A model generated the notes under the pieces. The model saw only the letters and a list, made by a program, of their open reading frames with translations. It was not told where the DNA came from and searched no databases. Position numbers and translations under genes: made by a program. Below are positions 8,262-15,083 of a stretch of DNA of 34,718 nucleotides, one piece after another. Every line of letters begins with the position of its first letter. Position 1 is the stretch's first letter. Source of the stretch: Oscillibacter sp. (GTDB taxonomy: Bacteria > Bacillota > Clostridia > Oscillospirales > Oscillospiraceae); the NCBI GenBank assembly GCA_009773995.1, contig VSMY01000003.1, forward strand, positions 7,576 through 42,293. The letters are read 5' to 3'.

Positions 8262-8777
8262 ATGCTGGTATACCTACAGGCCATCGACGACCCGGAGGAC
8301 CGGACGCGGTTCGAGGCGATGTACAGCGCCTACCGGGGGCTGATGTTCCACGCAGCCAACCGCATCCTGCAAAACGCCCAGGACGCGGAGGACGCGGTGC
8401 ATCTGGCCTTCCTCAGTCTCGCCAACTGCCGCCTTCCGGCGGAGCTGGGGCCCCAGGCCCGGCACCTGGCCGCCGTGACGGCGGAGCGGAAGGCGATTGA
8501 CCTCTACCGGGTCCGGCGGCGGCGGCCGGAGGTGGAGCTGGAGGAAGAGCACTTTCCCGGCTGCGCCCCGGCGCCCTCCGACGGGACCCTGGCGGGAGCC
8601 ATGGCGGCCCTGCCTCCCCGGTACCGGGAGGCCCTGCTGCTGAAGTACTACAACGGCTATTCCGCCGCCGAGGTGGGGCAGCTCCTGGGGACCACGGCGG
8701 CGAACGTGCGCCAGCTCATTGCCAGAGCCAAAAAGAAGCTGGCCGAGGAGCTGGCGGAAAGGGGGGAAATCGTATGA
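8262..8777 (+). CDS. ECF-type RNA polymerase sigma factor
   Basis: A 171-residue sigma-70 family protein that would redirect RNA polymerase to a small regulon. Region 2 is visible near residues 15-50 (FEAMYSAYRGLMFHAANRIL, then DAEDAVHLAF). Region 4, with its helix-turn-helix, lies near residues 110-160 (LPPRYREALLLKYYNGYSAAEVGQLLG, then VRQLIARAKKKL). I chose the ATG at 8262 because GGGAGG stands just upstream. The longer in-frame reading begins at a GTG at 8154, inside the promoter spacer, and cannot be translated. The gene overlaps the next by four bases (ATGA), the usual coupling of a sigma factor with its anti-sigma. Which signal it answers is not evident. Confidence 0.93.
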   Translation: MLVYLQAIDDPEDRTRFEAMYSAYRGLMFHAANRILQNAQDAEDAVHLAFLSLANCRLPAELGPQARHLAAVTAERKAIDLYRVRRRRPEVELEEEHFPGCAPAPSDGTLAGAMAALPPRYREALLLKYYNGYSAAEVGQLLGTTAANVRQLIARAKKKLAEELAERGEIV

Positions 8778-9442
8778 ACATCACCGACGAGATGCTGTAC
8801 GCCGCGGCCCCGGAGGCGGCGGAGCGCTGGCTGGATACCCTCCCCAAGCGGGAGGACTGCGGGCACGGCTTTTCCCTGACCTTTGAGGCGTCCATGGCCC
8901 CGATTCTGCGGCGGCGGAAGCGGCGCTGGAAGACCCTGGCTTTGCTTGCGGCGGTCATCGCGGCTTTGGCGGCGCTGCTGGTGGCCGTGGGCGCGGAGCG
9001 GAAGGACGACTACCGGGTCTACGCCGCCCAGGAGGATGGATTTATCTCCTACCTGGTCCGGCCCAGGATGGAACAGGCGGCCCAGGACTTTCATCCCCTG
9101 ACCCCCGGCTGGCTGCCGGAGGGCTATGCGCTGGAGTCCTTTTCCGCCGAGGGCGGTTCCTGTTCCTCCAGTTTCCGCAGCGCCGCAGAGGGCACATCCT
9201 TTCGCTTGGACCAGTGGTCCGGCGAGGAACGCTCCGCGGTCCTTCTGGGAAATTTTCAAATAGACCAAGCAGACGTTGGCGGCGAGGACGCCATATGGAT
9301 TGCAAACCAGCCTGAGGAAGAATGGGACGACACCCGCCTCTTCCTGTGGACCAACGGGCCCTATGCCTTTATCCTCTCCGGCGGAGAGGCCGGCTTGGAC
9401 CTGGATACGGCGATCCGCATTGCGGAAAATTTGAAATGGTAA
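8774..9442 (+). CDS. Membrane-anchored DUF4367-like protein, probable anti-sigma factor
   Basis: A 222-residue protein with a cytosolic head (residues 1-50, ending in the basic run RRRKRR), one transmembrane helix at about 52-72, and an extracytoplasmic domain. The outer part contains TPGWLPEGYALESF near 109-122 and ends FILSGGEAGLDLDTAIRIAENLKW, the pattern seen in DUF4367 domains. These domains usually occur in single-pass proteins next to ECF sigma genes. The start codon overlaps the sigma stop by four bases, so translation is coupled. By position and topology it probably holds the sigma factor inactive and senses something outside the membrane. No zinc-binding HxxxCxxC anti-sigma motif is present, so the mode of binding is not predictable from sequence. 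Confidence 0.82.
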   Translation: MNITDEMLYAAAPEAAERWLDTLPKREDCGHGFSLTFEASMAPILRRRKRRWKTLALLAAVIAALAALLVAVGAERKDDYRVYAAQEDGFISYLVRPRMEQAAQDFHPLTPGWLPEGYALESFSAEGGSCSSSFRSAAEGTSFRLDQWSGEERSAVLLGNFQIDQADVGGEDAIWIANQPEEEWDDTRLFLWTNGPYAFILSGGEAGLDLDTAIRIAENLKW

Positions 9443-9454
9443 AGGAGAATTCCT

Positions 9455-10486
9455 ATGCGCGGCAAACGAGAAATGAGAAAGAACTACACGCCCTTCATGG
9501 CCGGTATGGTCACCATGGTGCTGCTGTTTGGGCTGGTCTCCGCCTCCCTGGCAACCAACGACCCGCCTGCCCAGGGTCCCCAGCCCGGACAGGTGAGCGT
9601 GGGCCTCTTCGGGCGGGAACAGATCGCCAAGGGCGAAACGCTGACCACCAAACAGGGCGGCAAGGCGCCCAAGGTTGTGACCTATGCCGACACCAAGGGG
9701 GAAACCCATTATTACATCGAAGCCTCCGCCGCGGCGGAGCTGTTCGACGTGGCGTTCGGGGCTCACTACCATGAAGAGCTGGAACGGCTGGAGTTCGGCG
9801 GCAAGCCTCGGGTGGACGAACATGGGGAGCCCTATAAAGACGCGGACGGCAATCCCGTAGTGGATGAAAACGGGAAGCCGAAATGGGGCTTCACCGATGT
9901 AAACCACGACTTCCCCTTGCTGTTGAATCCCTCCGGCAGGATGCCCGCCGTGGGTGAAAACATTCCTGTAGACGTAGGAGGTTTTACAGTTACCGTGACC
10001 TCCGGCCCCTATGTGGGTCCGGGCGCCCAGGAGCAGGAGGCTTACTGGGAGAAGAAGCGGGCGGGTCTGCCTGAAAAGCCGGAGTACGGTATTACACACG
10101 GCATGTTTACCGAGGCGGACCCGGCGGAAATCAACCTGGGCAGTCTCTCCGGCAAATCCATGGACCGTCAGCTGTTCCAGGACCCCGAAGACGTGGAGCA
10201 CACCTTTGCGTTTACAAGCCTGCTGGGAAACTACGCGGCCATTACCATAGAGAACATCGGCCCTGCGGAAGCCATGATTGTCCTGAGCAGACCCAACACC
10301 ATAGGCCGGGGCGAGGGGAACGACTTCACCGCTATTCGCCTCCCGGCAGGAGAGAAAATCACCCGGGCCTTCCGCGTCGACGAAACGAAGTCTCTGGAAA
10401 ACCAGCTCCGGCTCAACGCCACGCCTCTCGGCGAGGGCGGCGTCAACCTCAAGCTGACGGCGGAGCAGTACCGCAGCGGCGTGTGA
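9455..10486 (+). CDS. Secreted or membrane-anchored protein of unknown function in the sigma operon
   Basis: A 343-residue protein whose N-terminus is basic (MRGKREMRKN) and followed by a hydrophobic segment at about residues 14-33, ending ASLA. It is either a signal peptide or an uncleaved anchor. The mature part is hydrophilic and carries an acidic, turn-rich stretch near residues 115-150 (VDEHGEPYKDADGNPVVDENG) that resembles calcium-binding or spacer sequence. The segment THYYIEASAAAELFDVAFG looks a little like stalk domains of clostridial surface proteins, but I do not recognise the family. The start at 9455 has AAAGGAGA 6 bases upstream; a second ATG at 9473 is possible. It lies 12 bases after the putative anti-sigma gene, so it may be the effector or sensed partner of that system. 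Confidence 0.78.
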   Translation: MRGKREMRKNYTPFMAGMVTMVLLFGLVSASLATNDPPAQGPQPGQVSVGLFGREQIAKGETLTTKQGGKAPKVVTYADTKGETHYYIEASAAAELFDVAFGAHYHEELERLEFGGKPRVDEHGEPYKDADGNPVVDENGKPKWGFTDVNHDFPLLLNPSGRMPAVGENIPVDVGGFTVTVTSGPYVGPGAQEQEAYWEKKRAGLPEKPEYGITHGMFTEADPAEINLGSLSGKSMDRQLFQDPEDVEHTFAFTSLLGNYAAITIENIGPAEAMIVLSRPNTIGRGEGNDFTAIRLPAGEKITRAFRVDETKSLENQLRLNATPLGEGGVNLKLTAEQYRSGV

Positions 10487-10556
10487 CGAACCGCTGAAAT
10501 CCCATACGGAATGTATCAAATTTTCAGCCGAACCTAAAGGTATCACCTTTTCCCTC

Positions 10557-10585
10557 TTGCCTTTTCCCGTCGGTTATTGTATAAT
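10557..10585 (+). promoter_or_regulatory. Promoter of the LytTR regulator gene
   Basis: TTGCCT (10557-10562) and a perfect TATAAT (10580-10585) are 17 bases apart, placing transcription start about 25 bases before the GTG codon. The 70-base stretch between the previous stop and this promoter contains a loose inverted repeat (GCTGAA and TTCAGC) but no convincing terminator. Confidence 0.82.
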
Positions 10586-10619
10586 ATTGTTACAATAATC
10601 ACAAAGGGGAGGGAGTTCC

Positions 10620-11414
10620 GTGAGCGGACAACTGGAGGATACCGTGGCTATCAGCCGGGAGATCACCCACGGTTACTATGCCGGGAATTTAGAGCCCTAC
10701 TTATCCCGCCTCTGCCCGAAAAGCGTGTGGCTGGGCACCGGCGGACGGGTGCTGATGGGCGGCGACGTCATCCGCACCCGGCTGGAGGCCGGGGTGGAAC
10801 GGAGGACGAAAACCTATCAGATTTTTCAGGAGGAGTACACCCCCCTGTCCCTCACCCCCCGCTGCCAGGCGGTGATGGGGGAGGTGCGGGCTTACATACC
10901 GGACCGTCCCGAGGAGGACACGGTCACCGCCTCCTATACGTTCTTGTATCAGCTCATCGGCACGGAGACAAAACTGGTGCTGCTCCACGCCAACTATGAG
11001 CTTCTCCACCCCTTCTCCCTGAACGAGGGCGGGCCCAAGCTGGAGATGTCCGCCTATCAATTCGTCCGGGACGTGCTGATCGAGATTCCGCCCAAGAAGC
11101 GGCTGGCCGTCCCCTGCGGCAGCACGACGCTGTTCGTCCAGCCGGATATGATTTTCTACGTCCAGAGCCGGAACCGGAAGGCGGAGTTCCACTGTGCGGA
11201 CAAAATTATCCAGAGCGACCTCAGCATCAGCGAGGTCAACGCCATGCTGCCGGAGCCCTTCTGCCCCATTCACCGCTGCTACACGGTGAACAGCCGCTAC
11301 GTCATGTCCGTCCGGCGCTATGAGGCGGCCCTCATCACCGGGGAGGTCCTGCCCATTCCCTTTCACAACTACATGCAGGTCAAGGGGGAGCTGGAACGGA
11401 AAATCACCGGATAG
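10620..11414 (+). CDS. LytTR-family DNA-binding regulator with an NTF2/SnoaL-like N-terminal domain
   Basis: A 264-residue cytosolic protein starting with GTG at 10620, preceded by GGGGAGGGAG. Residues 1 to about 140 look like an alpha+beta NTF2/SnoaL-like fold (ISREITHGYYAGNLEPYLSRL, then WLGTGG, and ASYTFLYQL). That resemblance is by pattern only. Residues about 160-260 carry a LytTR DNA-binding domain: FYVQSRNRKAEFHC, FCPIHRCYTVNSRYVMSVRRYEA and LPIPFHNYMQVK match the conserved strands. There is no receiver domain and no adjacent histidine kinase, so it is not a normal response regulator. The NTF2-like domain may bind a small ligand. Targets are unknown; it stands alone with its own promoter and the convergent GH42 gene beyond. 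Confidence 0.85.
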   Translation: MSGQLEDTVAISREITHGYYAGNLEPYLSRLCPKSVWLGTGGRVLMGGDVIRTRLEAGVERRTKTYQIFQEEYTPLSLTPRCQAVMGEVRAYIPDRPEEDTVTASYTFLYQLIGTETKLVLLHANYELLHPFSLNEGGPKLEMSAYQFVRDVLIEIPPKKRLAVPCGSTTLFVQPDMIFYVQSRNRKAEFHCADKIIQSDLSISEVNAMLPEPFCPIHRCYTVNSRYVMSVRRYEAALITGEVLPIPFHNYMQVKGELERKITG

Positions 11415-11453
11415 AAACAAAGACCCGCCGGAAGCCGAGGCTTCCGGCGGGTC
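11413..11453. terminator. Bidirectional stem between LytTR and GH42 genes
   Basis: A perfect 14-bp stem, arms GACCCGCCGGAAGC (11422-11435) and GCTTCCGGCGGGTC (11440-11453), loop CGAG. On the minus strand it is followed by TTTGTTTCTA, so it best terminates the GH42 transcript. On the plus strand the tail is poor in T. Confidence 0.8.
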
Positions 11454-11514
11454 AAGCTGTCAATACGCACCTTTTTGACAGCCGGAACTTTTGACTCGCG
11501 GCGGGGTTATGTCC

Positions 11515-13464
11515 TTAAAGCGTCTGGATCACGCAGCCGTAAGGCGGCAGCGTTACGCCCAGGGCCTCCGTCTCAAAGGCGTTGTGGTTCATCAGCATCC
11601 GGATTTTCCGCTCCGGCCCTCCTCTGACGGCGATCTCCACGCCGCCGGGGGAGGGAACGGTCTCGATACGGCAGTCCGACAGAATGGTTTCCGCCAGCCT
11701 GGAGGTAACGTCCTCGTCCAGGGAACAGCCGAAATAGTATACCGCGCCGGGACCCTGCCGTTTCCGGGTGACGGCGGCGAAATCCGTGTAGAAAGGGTCG
11801 CCGTAACGGAAGAGGACCTCGGCGTCCCGGACCTCCAGCATGTCCCGGAAGACGCCGCCGGAGCCCTCTGTTCCGGCAAACGCGCCCGCGCCCACGACAG
11901 GGAAGGCGTTTAGGTCCTGGAGGCTTTCCGTCTCCGCCACCGTCACCCCGGCAAGCCCGGTCCAGCCCACCGGCAGGACCTCCCCGAAGAAAAGGTTGTT
12001 GTCCGGATCCTTCACCCCGGTCCGGTACGTGAGGACCAGCGTACCGCCCTCCCGGACAAATCGTTCCGCCCTGGCCAGGAACTCCGGCTTGACGACGGTG
12101 AGCTGGGGGAGAAGGACCGCCTTGTAGCCCGCGAGGTCCGCCTCCGCCGGAATGACGTCCACGGAGACGTTCCGGTCGTAGAACGCCTTGTAGAGCTTTT
12201 TCATCTCCCCCGGACAGTCCAGCAGGAGGCTCTGGCGCTGGATGCGGAAGGAGGCCAGGGAGTCGTAGTCGTAGACGATGGCCACATCGCTGCGGATGGG
12301 GGACTCCAGGGCTTGGGCATAACGGGAGACCTCCCGAAAGAAGCTCTGGACCTCATAGAATTTTCGGCCCTTCCGGTTGTCCGCGTCCAGGACGCCGTAG
12401 CAGAACTGCTCCGCCCCCTTGGCCGCTCCCCGGTAGCGGAAATATAGCAGGGACTCACAGCCGTGGGCCATGCTCTGCCAGGACCACAGCTTCGCCTGGC
12501 CGGGCCGGGGAAGGTAGCCGGTGACGTCGTGGCCCTGGGCCCCCATGATGGCCTCGGTAATCCAGAAATTCCGCCGTTTCAGTCCCCGGATGTAGTCCAG
12601 GCTGAACGCGATTTCGTGGGGCGGAAGAGGTTCCTTTTCCCCACCCCAGACCGGGTAGTTGTTATAGGCGGCCGCGTCCAGGCTCTTGGCGGCACGAGCG
12701 TAGTCAAAGCGCCGGTCCAGGCCCCCGCCGGGGAAGTCGTGAATGACGACGGCCCCAGGGGAAAGCTCCCGAATCAGGCGGGCCTGGAAGTCCAGGAAAT
12801 TGCAGAGGGTTTCGCTCCGGAACCGCTCCCAGTCCAGCCGCAGGGCGGGATTGTGGGTGGTGATGGTGGGGGCGGGAAGGGGAATTTCATCAAAGTCATT
12901 GTATTCCTGCGACCAGAAGGCAGTCCCGTAGGCGTCATTGAGGCGGCGAACGTCCCCGCCGAACTTTTTGCGGAGATAACGCCGGAACGCCTCCCGGCAC
13001 CGGGGGCACCAGCAGAGGTCGCTTCCCTCGTTGCCCAGCTCGTTGTCGGCCTGCCAGGCGGCGATCTGCGGCTCGTCCCGGTAATGGCCCGCCATGGCCC
13101 GGATGATTTTTTCCGAATACGCATACAGCTCCGGGCTGTTATAGCAGCAGACGTGGCGGCCGCCGAAGGCTCGGGGCTGTCCGTTCTCAAACTGGGAGAG
13201 CATATCCGGGTATTTGTTCGCAAGCCACGGGGGAACCGTGGCGGTAGGCGTGCCCAGGATAACCCTCAGGTTCTTTTCTTTGGCCTTGGCAATGACGCGG
13301 TCAAAGAACGAGAAATCATATTGCCCCTCGGCAGGCTCCATCCGATGCCAGGAAAACTCGGCAATCCGGATGGTATCGCCCCCCATCTCCCGAATGACGT
13401 CCATATCGGCGTTCATCAGGGCGGGATCCCATTGCTCGGGGTAGTAATCAACGCCCAGCAGCAT
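11515..13464 (-). CDS. GH42 beta-galactosidase
   Basis: A 649-residue intracellular glycosidase of family 42 that hydrolyses terminal beta-galactosides. MLLGVDYYPEQWD opens the TIM barrel. The acid/base Glu142 sits in WQADNELGNE and the likely nucleophile Glu304 in WITEAIMG; both spacings match characterised GH42 enzymes. The cysteine cluster CC near residue 105 with CWCPRC near 153 is the structural zinc site known in part of the family. A C-terminal trimerisation and beta domain follows. The reading frame is open to a GTG at 13485, but the ATG at 13464 has AAGGAG 9 bases upstream and begins at the conserved LLGVDYYPEQ. No signal peptide is present, so the substrate must enter the cell first. 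It lies 93 bases after thyX on the same strand and may be transcribed separately. Confidence 0.95.
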   Translation of the reverse strand: MLLGVDYYPEQWDPALMNADMDVIREMGGDTIRIAEFSWHRMEPAEGQYDFSFFDRVIAKAKEKNLRVILGTPTATVPPWLANKYPDMLSQFENGQPRAFGGRHVCCYNSPELYAYSEKIIRAMAGHYRDEPQIAAWQADNELGNEGSDLCWCPRCREAFRRYLRKKFGGDVRRLNDAYGTAFWSQEYNDFDEIPLPAPTITTHNPALRLDWERFRSETLCNFLDFQARLIRELSPGAVVIHDFPGGGLDRRFDYARAAKSLDAAAYNNYPVWGGEKEPLPPHEIAFSLDYIRGLKRRNFWITEAIMGAQGHDVTGYLPRPGQAKLWSWQSMAHGCESLLYFRYRGAAKGAEQFCYGVLDADNRKGRKFYEVQSFFREVSRYAQALESPIRSDVAIVYDYDSLASFRIQRQSLLLDCPGEMKKLYKAFYDRNVSVDVIPAEADLAGYKAVLLPQLTVVKPEFLARAERFVREGGTLVLTYRTGVKDPDNNLFFGEVLPVGWTGLAGVTVAETESLQDLNAFPVVGAGAFAGTEGSGGVFRDMLEVRDAEVLFRYGDPFYTDFAAVTRKRQGPGAVYYFGCSLDEDVTSRLAETILSDCRIETVPSPGGVEIAVRGGPERKIRMLMNHNAFETEALGVTLPPYGCVIQTL

Positions 13465-13485
13465 CGTGCGCCGCTCCTTTCTCAC

Positions 13486-13511
13486 GGGCGCGGACCGCGC
13501 CCTTTTATTTT
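13486..13511. promoter_or_regulatory. GC palindrome with T-run in the GH42 leader
   Basis: GGGCGCGG (13486-13493) and CCGCGCCC (13495-13502) flank a single A, and TTTTATTTT follows on the plus strand. On the minus strand it lies just upstream of the GH42 ribosome binding site. It could be a repressor operator, a leader hairpin, or a terminator for antisense transcription. Confidence 0.5.
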
Positions 13512-13557
13512 GGAGGGGTTCTCCCTATCACAGAGAGCCCCGGCCCTTGCAAGGGTT

Positions 13558-14907
13558 CTATTCGGCTTCCAGGTCCTTGAACCGCTGGACGGCCTCCCTC
13601 ATCTGTCCGCAGGCCAGCCGCCCCTCGGGACAGCGGCCCTCGGAAAAACAGCCGGGGCCGAAGCGGCCGAAGAGTTCGGGAAAGCTCCGCCGGAGCTGCC
13701 GCAGCAGGTCCACCGCGATATCCCGAATTTCCCACTGGGCCCGGTTACAGGATCGGAGACGGATGAACCACTGGAGCTCCCTGGCGTTCATGGTGGTCAT
13801 GACGTCCATCAGATTGCCGCTGAGGGCAAAGTAATACTGGTATTTTTCCAGGGCGGGGCGCCCCTGGATCCGGCGGAGCCGATCATGAGCCTCCCGGACG
13901 GCCCGCTGATACCGCTCCAGCGCGGCCGGGTCGGCGGCGACGGAGTCCGGGAGGATGACCCTGCCGTGGTCCACGCTCTGAATGGGGGGGACGACGATGG
14001 ACTGCATCCGGTGCCGGACCAGGTGGGTGACGCCGGAGAGGGTGATGCCGGAGACGGTAAAGGCATACGCCAGCTGTTCCAGCTCCCGCGGCCGCCGGGA
14101 GGAGGACAGGGCGGCCAGGTCCAGGGGCTTCCCGGGGTTCTGAACGCGGTGGGCGGCCTCCAGGAGCTTCCAGGGCTCCGCCGGGGCGCTCAGCAGGGCG
14201 ACGGTCCCGGCCTCCTGCCGGGAAACGAAGACGGGAGCGTCGGAGGAACAGCGGAGGGGGAGGGCCTTGCCGGCGGGGGCGTCCCCGAGGGACTCCTGAA
14301 TCTCGGGAAGCAGGCAGGGGAACTGCTCCTCCAGCTGCTCCGTAAGCTCGTCCGCCAGGGTCAGCAGCTCCGGGCCGTCCCGACCCCGATAGCGGATTTC
14401 ACAGAGGAGCCGGCCCAGCTCCCGTGCGTTGAGGGTGCAGTAGAAGTTGCTGTGGAAGGCGTAGGGCAGGAGAAAACGGGCGTCCTCCCGAGGGACTCCG
14501 GCCTCCAGAAGATCCCCATAGGCCGCGAAGAGCCCATCCATATAGCGGCGGTACAGGGCCAGGTCCTCCCCCTCCAGCTCCGGGGGAATGTGATAGCCCA
14601 GGCGGCTGAAATCCACGTAGCGCCGGGACTTGACGGTGAAGGAGGCCAGGCGGAACTCGATGAAAAACTGCTCCACAAAGACGGACACGTCCCGCAGGGC
14701 AATGGTGAAGACGGCGTGCTCAATGAGGGACTTATGGCCGGAGGCCAGGACCTTCCCGATGAGGGCCCGGTTCTTGGGATTTCCCAGGGCGTTTTCAAAG
14801 ATCGCCTGCGCGTCCCCGGCGGTGGTGGAGATGCGGGCGGCGCCGGCGCAGACCTCCTCGCCATAGGAGCTGCGGCTGATGATTTTGGCGTGCGGTTCCC
14901 TTTCCAT
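13558..14907 (-). CDS. thyX: Double-length FAD-dependent thymidylate synthase-like protein (ThyX)
   Basis: A 449-residue protein, about twice the usual ThyX length, with two ThyX-related halves. ThyX makes dTMP from dUMP using FAD and methylenetetrahydrofolate. The N-terminal half keeps SGHKSLIEHAVFT (residues 56-68) and the FAD/dUMP segment EFRLASFTVKSRRY (84-97), but the signature RHR has become EFR. The C-terminal half has an intact RHRMQS at 298-303, with the rest of the motif lost (VVPPIQSVD), and keeps the terminal NARELQWFIRL and AQWEIR (390-395) blocks. The C-terminus has three cysteines (CFSEGRCPEGRLAC). A composite active site from both halves is plausible. ATG at 14907; GH42 lies downstream. 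Confidence 0.85.
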   Translation of the reverse strand: MEREPHAKIISRSSYGEEVCAGAARISTTAGDAQAIFENALGNPKNRALIGKVLASGHKSLIEHAVFTIALRDVSVFVEQFFIEFRLASFTVKSRRYVDFSRLGYHIPPELEGEDLALYRRYMDGLFAAYGDLLEAGVPREDARFLLPYAFHSNFYCTLNARELGRLLCEIRYRGRDGPELLTLADELTEQLEEQFPCLLPEIQESLGDAPAGKALPLRCSSDAPVFVSRQEAGTVALLSAPAEPWKLLEAAHRVQNPGKPLDLAALSSSRRPRELEQLAYAFTVSGITLSGVTHLVRHRMQSIVVPPIQSVDHGRVILPDSVAADPAALERYQRAVREAHDRLRRIQGRPALEKYQYYFALSGNLMDVMTTMNARELQWFIRLRSCNRAQWEIRDIAVDLLRQLRRSFPELFGRFGPGCFSEGRCPEGRLACGQMREAVQRFKDLEAE

Positions 14908-14941
14908 GTCGATACCCCTTTTTCTGCGATATTGATGACCG

Positions 14942-14950
14942 ATTATACCA
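14942..14950 (-). promoter_or_regulatory. Extended -10 promoter of thyX
   Basis: On the minus strand TGGTATAAT is a perfect extended -10 element, about 35 bases before the ATG. The region 17 bases upstream holds only TGGATT, a poor -35, as expected when the extended -10 carries recognition. Confidence 0.75.
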
Positions 14951-15009
14951 TAAACCCGGCGGAAAATCCACCCATTTCTCCCGCCCCGGCGGGGCCGGAA
15001 AATCCGCCG

Positions 15010-15038
15010 TTGAAGATTTGCCGGATTTGGGCTATACT
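15010..15038 (+). promoter_or_regulatory. Promoter of the helicase gene
   Basis: TTGAAG (15010-15015) and TATACT (15033-15038) are separated by 17 bases. It diverges from the thyX promoter about 60 bases away. Its position also shows that translation cannot begin at the in-frame TTG at 15018. Confidence 0.82.
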
Positions 15039-15083
15039 ATCCATAAGAATCGACGGGTTTCGAGAAGGAAAGGGGGAAGCGCC

